NCBI GenBank assembly: GCA_964421005.1
Contig: CAYQUV010000022.1
Location: 1 to 12,477, forward strand
Direction of reading: 5' to 3'
Source: CAYQUV01 sp964421005
Lineage (GTDB): Bacteria; Patescibacteriota; Minisyncoccia; Minisyncoccales; CG1-02-41-26
Length of the DNA stretch: 12,477 nt
Notes under the pieces: model-generated
Database searches by the model: none
The model's input: the letters and a program-made list of their open reading frames with translations, nothing else
What the model was told of the DNA's origin: nothing
Part shown: piece by piece, positions 1 through 7,069 of the stretch
Layout: each line of letters opens with the position of its first letter
Numbering within the stretch: position 1 is the stretch's first letter
Position numbers and translations under genes: made by a program

Positions 1-1
1 T

Positions 2-697
2 TGCTTAAAGTCTTTTCGAGAGTGGGGAATAGATTGCGTTAATAAATTTAGAGGGATGTTCGGTTTTACTATTTGGAACAAAAATAAAGAAAAACTTTAT
101 CTTGCCCGAGATAGGTTCGGGGTAAAACCTCTTTATTATTATTTTGATAATAAAAATTTTCTCTTTGCCTCAGAATTAAAATCTATTTATTCTTGGCCCG
201 ATTTTAAAAAAGAAATTGATTTCAGAGACTTGGGTTTTCTCGGGGAAAGACATGTAATAACAGATTCCAACGTAAAGGGATTTTATGTAAATTTTATTAA
301 GGAGGGCAGATTGAATTTTTTAAAAAATAAAAAAAGGTATAGAAGTTTTGTCCGAAATATAATAGAAAACGAGGACCCTGACAGGACAATATTTATGACC
401 TATGTGCCCGGCTCAAAATATGGTTTAGTGGCGCTTAGGCAAATGAAAAAATCTGCGAAACATTATTTTGTCAGAGTGACGACAAATGTTGTAGAAGAAT
501 TTCGCCGGAGAGGGAATAATTTATGGAGGAAGGTTATAGCTTCTGTTATAAAGTTTCCTGTTGAATATTGTTTAAAAAAATTACTCTCCGGTATATTGTG
601 CTTTTTCAGCGGCCGGTTGTTGTACGGAGATGATAAAAACTTTAGAGAAGGAATTGGGAGTGTCTCTGTAATATTTTTTAGATTCAATAGCAGGTAG
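2..697 (+). CDS. Chimeric partial ORF: AsnB glutaminase-domain fragment fused to a glycosyltransferase-like segment
   Basis: The frame is open from base 2, so the ATG at 56 is internal and the true start lies outside the window. Up to about base 235 the product matches the complete AsnB encoded at 1527-3434: EWG..CV..F.GMF.F.IW, then RDRFGVKPLYYY, FASELK and a KK(E/D)IDF segment. Right after IDFRDLG the similarity stops. The rest (HVITDSN, DPDRTIF, YGLVALRQMKK, EEFRRRGNN, SGRLLYGD) resembles the N-terminal half of a GT-B (GT4-like) glycosyltransferase, which is a family impression only. The last 20 or so residues look unlike either family and may be out of frame. Neither part is complete: there is no synthetase domain and no GT donor-binding half. 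It is probably a deletion-generated remnant or an assembly chimera, and is unlikely to be an active enzyme. The downstream methyltransferase begins 5 bases after the stop. Confidence 0.6.
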   Translation, partial: CLKSFREWGIDCVNKFRGMFGFTIWNKNKEKLYLARDRFGVKPLYYYFDNKNFLFASELKSIYSWPDFKKEIDFRDLGFLGERHVITDSNVKGFYVNFIKEGRLNFLKNKKRYRSFVRNIIENEDPDRTIFMTYVPGSKYGLVALRQMKKSAKHYFVRVTTNVVEEFRRRGNNLWRKVIASVIKFPVEYCLKKLLSGILCFFSGRLLYGDDKNFREGIGSVSVIFFRFNSR

Positions 698-702
698 TTA
701 TT

Positions 703-1503
703 ATGTCAGAAATTGGAAAAAGGTATAAAAAACTTCTGGAGAGAAATTTGAAAAAATATTATTGGGATGAATTGGGACTTAAAGATTGGCAAAAAAGAAT
801 AAACCAGAGACTTAGGAGAAAGGATGAAAGGTCTACAATGAGAAAGATTAAAAGATTAGGGTTTTCTTTAAAGAATAAAAAGGTTTTAGAGGTCGGTTTT
901 GGCTGGGGAGGAATTTGCTTGGGGGTTGCCAAAGAAGGTGGGGAAGTTTTTGGGATAGAGCCGGATGAGGAAAAAGTTGAGATTGCTAAACTTCTCTTTA
1001 AAGAAGAAGATGAGAAGGCAGATCTTCGGCTCGGGGTAGCGGAGAATCTTCCTTTTCCAGATGAGAGCTTTGATTTTATCATTTGTAATACAGTTCTGGA
1101 ACATGTTGAAAACGTTTCTCAGTCAATCGCTGAGATGATAAGAGTTCTGAGAGCGGGTGGAACTTTATATCTGGCTTGTCCTAATTATATATTTCCTTTT
1201 GAGGGACACTATAAAATTATCTATCCCTCTCTTTTTCCCAAATTTTTAGTAAAGATATATCTGCAGCTAAGGGGAAGAAATCCGAATTTTATGGATACAA
1301 TCAATTATGTTAACCCTTTTTGGGTCAAAAAAGAGCTTAGAAAATATCCGGTTGAAATTAAGGACTTGGGTGTAAATACATTGGGTAAGTATAGACCCTT
1401 TAAAGGAAAGGGAAGGATAAGAAAGTTTTTGTGTTGGTTTCTGCCTAAATTGGGATTTTACCCTTCTATTTTAATGGTTGTTACTAAAAAAAGAAGAAAG
1501 TAA
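703..1503 (+). CDS. Class I SAM-dependent methyltransferase
   Basis: This 266-residue protein has a Rossmann methyltransferase core. Motif I is VLEVGFGWG (residues 61-69). GIEPDE (84-89) carries the acidic residue expected to hold the SAM ribose. LPFPDESFDFIICNTVLEHV (116-135) is the Methyltransf_11-type motif, and RVLRAGGTLYLACPNY (147-162) closes the core. About 50 basic, coiled-coil-prone residues precede the core. The C-terminal third is probably the acceptor-specific part. There is no signal peptide and no clear membrane segment, so it is cytosolic. The acceptor is unknown; the location between glycosyltransferase/AsnB remnants and a full asnB suggests a glycan or nucleotide-sugar substrate, by inference. 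An AGGT about 8 bases upstream of the ATG is one of the few plausible Shine-Dalgarno matches in the window. asnB follows 23 bases downstream. Confidence 0.85.
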   Translation: MSEIGKRYKKLLERNLKKYYWDELGLKDWQKRINQRLRRKDERSTMRKIKRLGFSLKNKKVLEVGFGWGGICLGVAKEGGEVFGIEPDEEKVEIAKLLFKEEDEKADLRLGVAENLPFPDESFDFIICNTVLEHVENVSQSIAEMIRVLRAGGTLYLACPNYIFPFEGHYKIIYPSLFPKFLVKIYLQLRGRNPNFMDTINYVNPFWVKKELRKYPVEIKDLGVNTLGKYRPFKGKGRIRKFLCWFLPKLGFYPSILMVVTKKRRK

Positions 1504-1526
1504 TTAGTTACTAAAAGAGAGTAGTT

Positions 1527-3434
1527 ATGTGTGGCATCTCAGGGATTTTTTCTCCTGATATAAAAATCAAAAAAGAGGAACTTTTTAGAATGAGAGAGTG
1601 TCTGGATCATCGGGGACCAGATGACTCCGGTATTTTTATTGACGAGAACACCAATATTGGGTTTGTCCATAACCGTTTATCTATTATTGAGCTTTCTCAA
1701 AAAGGGCACCAGCCGATGAGCGATGAAGACGAGAGATTGGTAATTGTCTATAACGGAGAGATATACAATTACAGGAAATTGAAGAGAGAACTTGAGAAAA
1801 AAGGATATAATTTCAGGAGTAATTCCGATACGGAAGTAGTTTTAACTTCTTTTAAAGAATGGGGTAAAGATTGTGTTAAAAAATTCAAGGGGATGTTCAG
1901 TTTTGCTATTTGGGATAAAAAGAAAGAAAAACTTTACCTTTTTCGTGACCGGTTTGGAGTAAAACCTTTGTATTACTTTACAGGCAACGGAAGGATTGTT
2001 TTTGCCTCGGAACTGAAAGGTATTTATGCTCATCCCAAATTTAAAAAGGATATTGATTTTGAGGCACTTGGTCTTTATTTCAAGTTTGGCTATATTCCCG
2101 CTCCTTTTACGATTTTCAAAAACACCTTCAAATTAGAAGAAGGTACAATTTTAGAAATTGATTCCAGATTTAACTTTCAAAAAACCAGATACTGGCAGCC
2201 GGAAAAATATTTCCAAAAAGAGAAAATAAAAAAACCGGAAGAAGAAATTCTGACTGATTTGGAAAAACTTTTTGAAAAAAGTTTCAAATACAGAATGGTT
2301 GCCGATGTTGATGTAGGAGTTTTTTTAAGCGGAGGAATTGATTCTTCATTGGTTACGGCAATTTTACAAAAGAATTCACCTAAAAAATTAAAAACATTCA
2401 GTATTGGGTTTAAGGAAGCTTCCTATAATGAGGCGCCGATAGCAAAGAAAGTGGCTGAAATTTTGGGCACCGAGCATCACGAATATTATCTTTCCGCCGA
2501 AGATTTGGAAAATGTTTTTCAAAATTACGTTGAGATTTTTGACGAGCCCTTCGGCGACAGTTCCGGCCTGCCGACTTATCTTTTGGCGAAATTTGCCCGC
2601 CAGAAGGTAAAAGTGGCTTTATCAGGAGACGGAGGAGATGAATTATTTCTTGGTTATGATAAATATAAAGCGATAGATAAAATTAAAGATTTTCCCGGTT
2701 TTGGAAAATTGTTCGGCAGAAAATTTTTTGAGAGATTGGGTCCGGAAAAAACAGAAAAACTTTACTCTTTGCTTTCCAGGGTTTTACCTTTGCCTCAATA
2801 TTCAAATTTAAGAGAAAAAATTTCTAAACTTACCAATTTATTAAAAGGAAAAAATTTATCGGAGCTTTTCCAGTTGGCAGGCTCTTACTGGTTGGATGAA
2901 GAATTAGATAAGTTATTTAAAAATGAGTTTAGAAATGATTTAAGTAAGTTTTACCAGGTAAATCAGGTTGATTTCAGGGAACAGATGCAACTCTGGGATA
3001 TTAAAAACTATTTGGCAGACGATATTCTAGTAAAAACCGATAGAACCACAATGGCGGTTTCTCTTGAAGCCCGGGAACCGTATTTAGACCAGAATATTTT
3101 TGAATATGTTGCTCAATTGTCTCCGGAAGTGAAATTTAAAAAGGGAGAATTAAAATATCTGCTCAAAAAAACTCTTTACAGACATTTGCCCCAAGAACTT
3201 TTTAGCCGGCCGAAAACCGGTTTCCGGGTTCCTCTTTATGAATGGTTCAGGAAAGATTGGCAAAAAATTCTCAAAGAGCATTTAGACCGTGAGAAAATAG
3301 TTAAACAGGGGATTTTTCAGCCGGATTTCGTTGAGAAATTGACAGGAGAGTATAACAAAGGAAATTATGTAAATCCTGATAAATTATGGATTTTATTGGC
3401 TTTTCAAATGTGGTATAAAAAATGGATAGAATAA
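1527..3434 (+). CDS. asnB: Glutamine-hydrolysing asparagine synthetase / AsnB-type amidotransferase
   Basis: This is a full-length (635 aa) class II glutamine amidotransferase-synthetase. After Met removal Cys2 of MCGISGIF is the N-terminal nucleophile. DHRGPDDSG (27-35), HNRLSI (48-53), YNGEIYNY (75-82), SDTE (100-103) and RDRFGVKPLYY (140-150) complete the Ntn glutaminase domain. The C-terminal synthetase has the PP-loop SGGIDSS (268-274), FDEPFGDSSGLPTY (338-351) and LSGDGGDELFLGY (365-377). Family chemistry: ammonia from glutamine is channelled to an adenylated carboxylate, classically aspartate. AsnB homologues are frequent in surface-polysaccharide loci, where some amidate sugar acids, and the context here fits that alternative. 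The start is fixed by the catalytic cysteine. The 3' end overlaps the next gene by 13 bases, suggesting coupled translation. A diverged partial copy lies at the left edge. Confidence 0.95.
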   Translation: MCGISGIFSPDIKIKKEELFRMRECLDHRGPDDSGIFIDENTNIGFVHNRLSIIELSQKGHQPMSDEDERLVIVYNGEIYNYRKLKRELEKKGYNFRSNSDTEVVLTSFKEWGKDCVKKFKGMFSFAIWDKKKEKLYLFRDRFGVKPLYYFTGNGRIVFASELKGIYAHPKFKKDIDFEALGLYFKFGYIPAPFTIFKNTFKLEEGTILEIDSRFNFQKTRYWQPEKYFQKEKIKKPEEEILTDLEKLFEKSFKYRMVADVDVGVFLSGGIDSSLVTAILQKNSPKKLKTFSIGFKEASYNEAPIAKKVAEILGTEHHEYYLSAEDLENVFQNYVEIFDEPFGDSSGLPTYLLAKFARQKVKVALSGDGGDELFLGYDKYKAIDKIKDFPGFGKLFGRKFFERLGPEKTEKLYSLLSRVLPLPQYSNLREKISKLTNLLKGKNLSELFQLAGSYWLDEELDKLFKNEFRNDLSKFYQVNQVDFREQMQLWDIKNYLADDILVKTDRTTMAVSLEAREPYLDQNIFEYVAQLSPEVKFKKGELKYLLKKTLYRHLPQELFSRPKTGFRVPLYEWFRKDWQKILKEHLDREKIVKQGIFQPDFVEKLTGEYNKGNYVNPDKLWILLAFQMWYKKWIE

Positions 3435-4300
3435 AGACAATTGAAAATAAAATTCCTATTTTGTACATTATGGGTTGTGGTCATTCCGGCAGCACTCTTT
3501 TGGATATGCTTCTTTCAGCCCATTCTAAAATTTTTGGAGTGGGGGAATTGCGGATATTTTCCAGTCAAAAAAATAAATTAAGAGATGAATTAAAAGAACA
3601 GCTTTGTGCCTGTGGCCAAAAGGTTCCAGATTGTCCTTTTTGGAAAAAGGTTTTGGAAAATGTTGATTACTCCCCAAAATTAGATGTTAGAAGGAGTAAA
3701 ATTAATTCTTTTTTGGGTATTGATAAATACATTTTTAAAAATGGGGAACCTGTTTCAATAAAAGATTATTTGGAATCCAATGAAAAAATATATGAAACCA
3801 TTTTAAAATTGTCCGGTAAAGAATTTATTGTTGATTCTTCTAAAGGACCAGACAGGGCAGAATTGCTCAGCCGAAGTAAAAAATTGGATATTATATTTTT
3901 ACATTTAATCCGCGATGGCAGGGGAGTAATGTGGTCTTACAAAAGGAAATATAAAAAAACTTTATTTTCAATTTTTATCTGGCTTTTTACCAATTTAAAA
4001 GCAGAAATAATCAAAAAAAGAAATAAAAATGTCAGAACAATAGTTCTGCGTTATGAAGATTTAGTAGATAATCCCGAAAAAGAATTAGAGAAGATTTTAG
4101 AAACAATCGGTCTTTCTTTTGAAAAAGGAATGCTGAATTTCAGCAAAGTTGAACAGCATCAGATAGCCGGCAACCGCTTGAGATTGAGAAAAGACAGAGA
4201 AATTAAAAAAGATTTGTCCTGGAAAGAGAATCTTTCTTGGTTTGACTTGTTTTTATTTTATCTTTTTGCTGGCTTTTTGAATAAGTTTTATGGCTATTGA
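3422..4300 (+). CDS. PAPS-dependent sulfotransferase, CxC...CPFW type (first of three)
   Basis: This 292-residue sulfotransferase-family protein should transfer the sulfuryl group from PAPS to an acceptor hydroxyl or amine. The 5'-phosphosulfate loop is GCGHSGSTLLDMLL (18-31). FIVDSSKGP (135-143) and HLIRDGRGVMWS (161-172) match the core and 3'-phosphate-binding strand/helix, and LRYEDLVDNPEKEL (209-222) is the usual late motif. HQIAGNRLRLRK (246-257) is a family signature near the C-terminus. C62, C64 and C71 (CACG...DCPFW) form a cysteine cluster shared with the third sulfotransferase. A hydrophobic stretch near 181-191 is short, and no signal peptide is visible. The start ATG lies inside the end of asnB (13-base overlap), and the end overlaps the next sulfotransferase by 11 bases, so it is almost certainly in an operon. 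The acceptor is unknown; a glycan is inferred from the neighbours. Confidence 0.85.
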   Translation: MDRIKTIENKIPILYIMGCGHSGSTLLDMLLSAHSKIFGVGELRIFSSQKNKLRDELKEQLCACGQKVPDCPFWKKVLENVDYSPKLDVRRSKINSFLGIDKYIFKNGEPVSIKDYLESNEKIYETILKLSGKEFIVDSSKGPDRAELLSRSKKLDIIFLHLIRDGRGVMWSYKRKYKKTLFSIFIWLFTNLKAEIIKKRNKNVRTIVLRYEDLVDNPEKELEKILETIGLSFEKGMLNFSKVEQHQIAGNRLRLRKDREIKKDLSWKENLSWFDLFLFYLFAGFLNKFYGY

Positions 4301-5273
4301 TTATTCAATACAACAAGGAAAATTTTTTATTGTTGGTTGTACTCGTAGCGGGACTACTCTTTTGCATCAATTAGTAGCTTCACATTCTCAAGTTGTTGGA
4401 GTCTATGAGACTTATTGTTTGAAAAAATTTAATCCGAGAAAGCCAGTTGAAGAAAATATTCGTAAAGTTTCTAGAAATAATAAAGAATATCAAATGGTGT
4501 TAAGTTACTTCAAAAAAGTATTAGGAGATACTTTCAACAAAGAAATGGACCCTTATCAATTTCTTGATACTTATTGTGAAGCTCATCGCACTAATTTTAG
4601 ATGTTTCTCATATGTAGAAAAATCTCCTCCTCACTCTTTTTTTGTTGAAGGATTGTTGTCAAAAATTCCGAATTCAAAAATTATTGCTATTCTTAGAGAT
4701 CCCCGAGCGGTCATTGCTTCAAGACTCTTTGGTAATAGAGCTAGCCGACCTTACGGATACAAGGTTCCAAGAAAACTCCACTTTTATCTGGATTTTTCAG
4801 AAGTACTTTTTACCTATAAGGCATTGAATAAATGGTATCTTTCTCCAAATAGACGTTTACTTTTTGTAAAATATGAAGATTTAGTAAAAGACCCAGAGGA
4901 AATTATCCGTAAAATATTTACATTTTTAGAGTTGCCCAGGGAACCAGTTTATAATAACATAAATCCTCTTGATATGAGGATGGAAGCTCTTCACATCGCC
5001 GGGGTTATGAATTCTTCCTATGGTAAAAAGAAAGGATTTACTATATCAAAGAGTTCTTTAAAGAAATGGATTGGGGTGTTAACATCTTCTGAAATCCGAT
5101 TTATAGAGAATTGTATTTCTCAGATGGAATGGCGGTTAATTAGAGATTTTTACCCTTCATTAATTCAAACGAATAAAAGCAAATTTAAGCCATTTTTGAT
5201 GAAAATATTTTCAGAATTAGATTATCATTTCTTTTTAATAAAAAATATCAAATCTCTTGATCTAAGGAAATAA
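4290..5273 (+). CDS. PAPS-dependent sulfotransferase (second of three)
   Basis: This 327-residue protein of the sulfotransferase superfamily carries FFIVGCTRSGTTLLHQLVASH (12-32), a textbook 5'-phosphosulfate-binding loop. YVEKSPPHS (108-116) carries the expected mid-protein Lys. IIAILRDPRAVIASRL (131-146) is the canonical RDPR...S 3'-phosphate motif, and LLFVKYEDLVKDPEEIIRKI (190-209) is the conserved late motif. Near the C-terminus HIAGVMNSSYGKKKGF followed by KKW resembles the usual dimer/PAPS-contact region. It is a different subfamily from its two neighbours: it lacks their CxC...CxFW cluster and has the canonical Arg-Asp-Pro-Arg. The start overlaps the preceding gene by 11 bases, with no Shine-Dalgarno, implying coupling. 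The acceptor cannot be read from sequence. The gene for PAPS synthesis begins 65 bases downstream. Confidence 0.88.
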   Translation: MAIDYSIQQGKFFIVGCTRSGTTLLHQLVASHSQVVGVYETYCLKKFNPRKPVEENIRKVSRNNKEYQMVLSYFKKVLGDTFNKEMDPYQFLDTYCEAHRTNFRCFSYVEKSPPHSFFVEGLLSKIPNSKIIAILRDPRAVIASRLFGNRASRPYGYKVPRKLHFYLDFSEVLFTYKALNKWYLSPNRRLLFVKYEDLVKDPEEIIRKIFTFLELPREPVYNNINPLDMRMEALHIAGVMNSSYGKKKGFTISKSSLKKWIGVLTSSEIRFIENCISQMEWRLIRDFYPSLIQTNKSKFKPFLMKIFSELDYHFFLIKNIKSLDLRK

Positions 5274-5277
5274 ATGA

Positions 5278-5311
5278 TTATAATAAAAATATTAACTTAT
5301 AATAAAAATAT
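5278..5311 (+). repeat. 15-bp perfect direct repeat with two TATAAT boxes upstream of the PAPS synthase gene
   Basis: TTATAATAAAAATAT occurs at 5278-5292 and again at 5297-5311, a 19-base period, within the 65-base spacer before the sulfurylase/kinase gene. Each copy contains a perfect TATAAT (5279-5284 and 5298-5303). No convincing -35 element lies 16-18 bases upstream of either. In AT-rich DNA this could be chance, but it could also be tandem -10 elements giving the PAPS synthase its own promoter. Confidence 0.3.
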
Positions 5312-5338
5312 CAGCCAAAGTATATCGGCTCTAAAATT

Positions 5339-7030
5339 ATGATTACTCCTCACGGCGGAAAATTAATAAACAAAATTTTATCTCCGGAAGAAAAGAAAGA
5401 AATTTTGGCTAAAGCTAATGAATTCAGGGCTTTAATTTTGGATAAAGAACAGGTAAAAGACGTTAAAAATATTGGAAACGGAGTTTATTCACCCTTGGAA
5501 GGGTTTTTAAGAAAAGATGACTTTCAAAAAGTAGTTTCTGAGATGCGGCTCTCTAATGGAACAGTTTGGTCTATTCCTATTGTTCTGGATGTTTCGGAAA
5601 AAGATTTGGAGAATATTAAAAATGAAAAAGAAATTCTTTTAAATGATTTGAACAAGAATCCTGTTGCTCTTCTAAAAGATATTGAAGTTTTTGATTATAA
5701 TAAAGATTCTTTCGCTAGAAATGTTTTCGGCACCCTTGATAAAAATCACCCCGGGGTAGAAGGAGTTTATAAAATGGGGAAATATCTGGTTGGCGGAGAA
5801 ATTAAACTTTTAGATGATTCCCGCGAACCTTTTCCAGAATATAATTTTACTCCTCAACAAACTAGAGAGATATTTGAAAAGAGAGGATGGAATACTGTTG
5901 TTGCTTTCCAGACAAGAAACATTCCTCACCGGGGCCACGAATTTTTACAAAAAGAAGCTCTCCGGGAAGTGGATGGTTTGTTTGTTCAACCGGTTATCGG
6001 TGAGAAAAAAACAGGAGATTTTAAAGACGAATATATTCTGATTAGTTATGAAATTTTAATTCAAAGATATTATCCCAAAAATAGAGTATTTTTAGGGATT
6101 TTGCCTTTGAAAATGAGATACGCCGGTCCCAGAGAAGCAGTTTTACATGCCATTTTGCGCAGGAATTTCGGTTGTACTCACTTTATTGTCGGCAGAGACC
6201 ATGCTGGGGTAGGAAATTATTATGGTCCTTTTGATGCCCAGAATATTTTTAACAATTTCAAAAAAGATGAAATCGGAGTTACCATTTTGAAATATCCGGA
6301 AGTTGTCTATAACCCCATTAAAAAAACTCATCTCTTTGCGAATGTTTGTCCTCCGGAAGAAAGAGTTTCTTTCAGCGGGACAAAACTTCGTAAAAGCATT
6401 CAGGAAAAACAAATTCCTCCTGATTATATTATAAGACCGGTCGTTTATAATTTTTTGTCTCAAAGCTCCAATTCTTTGGTAGACGATATGTATAAAAAAA
6501 CACTTAATCAAAAAGGTTTTGTTTTGTGGTTTACCGGGCTCAGCCAGTCCGGCAAAAGCACTGTTGCCGACAAGGTTTACAATATCTTAAAAGAAAGAGG
6601 GTTAAAACTTGAAAGACTAGATGGGGATATTGTTCGCCAGTCAATCAGCAGCGATCTTGGTTTTTCCAAAGAAGACAGGGACGAGAACATCAAAAGGGTG
6701 ACTTTTGTGTCAAAATTATTGAGCAAAAATGGAATAGGGGTAATCAGTTCTTTTATTTCTCCCTACCGAGAGGAAAGAAGAAAAGCCAGAGAAGAAGTCA
6801 ATAATTTTATAGAAGTTTTCTGTAACGCTCCTTTGGAAGTTTGTGAAGCCCGAGATGGCAAAGGGCTTTACAAAAAAGCGAGAAATGGAGAGATCAAGAA
6901 TTTCACCGGCATCTCCGATCCTTACGAGCCTCCCGATAATCCAGAAATTGAATTAAAGACTGATATTGAATCAGTTGATGAAAGCGTTAATAAAGTAATC
7001 AGGTACTTAGAAGAACATAATTTTGTTTAA
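5339..7030 (+). CDS. sat-cysC: Bifunctional ATP sulfurylase / APS kinase (PAPS synthase)
   Basis: This 563-residue fusion makes PAPS from sulfate and ATP in two steps. Residues 1 to about 380 are ATP sulfurylase (sulfate + ATP to APS + PPi). Visible motifs are PHGG (4-7), YSPLEGF (50-56), the catalytic QTRNIPHRGHE (191-201, the HxGH-type nucleotide site), GEKKTGDF (221-228), GRDHAG (285-290) and FSGTKLR (345-351). Residues from about 390 to 563 are APS kinase (APS + ATP to PAPS). These carry the Walker A GLSQSGKST (400-408), LDGD..R (427-433), SSFISPYREER (470-480) with the family Ser474, and the lid KGLYKKARNGEIKNFTG (508-524). Domain order and length resemble the Aquifex-type fusion rather than the CysDN plus CysC system. 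No reductase gene (cysH, cysIJ, aprAB) is present, and sulfotransferase genes flank it on both sides. A role in sulfation rather than sulfur assimilation is therefore inferred. No Shine-Dalgarno is seen. Confidence 0.95.
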   Translation: MITPHGGKLINKILSPEEKKEILAKANEFRALILDKEQVKDVKNIGNGVYSPLEGFLRKDDFQKVVSEMRLSNGTVWSIPIVLDVSEKDLENIKNEKEILLNDLNKNPVALLKDIEVFDYNKDSFARNVFGTLDKNHPGVEGVYKMGKYLVGGEIKLLDDSREPFPEYNFTPQQTREIFEKRGWNTVVAFQTRNIPHRGHEFLQKEALREVDGLFVQPVIGEKKTGDFKDEYILISYEILIQRYYPKNRVFLGILPLKMRYAGPREAVLHAILRRNFGCTHFIVGRDHAGVGNYYGPFDAQNIFNNFKKDEIGVTILKYPEVVYNPIKKTHLFANVCPPEERVSFSGTKLRKSIQEKQIPPDYIIRPVVYNFLSQSSNSLVDDMYKKTLNQKGFVLWFTGLSQSGKSTVADKVYNILKERGLKLERLDGDIVRQSISSDLGFSKEDRDENIKRVTFVSKLLSKNGIGVISSFISPYREERRKAREEVNNFIEVFCNAPLEVCEARDGKGLYKKARNGEIKNFTGISDPYEPPDNPEIELKTDIESVDESVNKVIRYLEEHNFV

Positions 7031-7069
7031 TTATCTATTTCAAAACAGAGAGCAATACGGAAAATAATA

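Noticed and set aside
56..58. ATG at 56 as a true gene start
   Set aside because: The same frame is open upstream to base 2 and encodes AsnB-like residues (EWG, CV, KF) that align with the full copy, so this Met is internal.
463..687. Minus-strand open frame of 74 codons
   Set aside because: It lies antisense inside the chimeric first gene and shows no recognisable motif or family features.
759..1104. Two minus-strand open frames opposite the first methyltransferase gene
   Set aside because: They are low-complexity Ser/Lys/Phe translations antisense to a well-supported methyltransferase, without family motifs.
5274..5342. Open frame of 22 codons (starting MIIIKILTYNKN) overlapping the sulfurylase start codon
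   Set aside because: It is too short and made mostly of the AT-rich direct repeat, with no Shine-Dalgarno. A faint resemblance to a glycosyltransferase N-terminus is not enough to call a gene or remnant.
6143..6511. Minus-strand open frame of 122 codons
   Set aside because: It is antisense to conserved ATP sulfurylase motifs (GRDHAG, SGTKLR) and is a shadow of that coding sequence.
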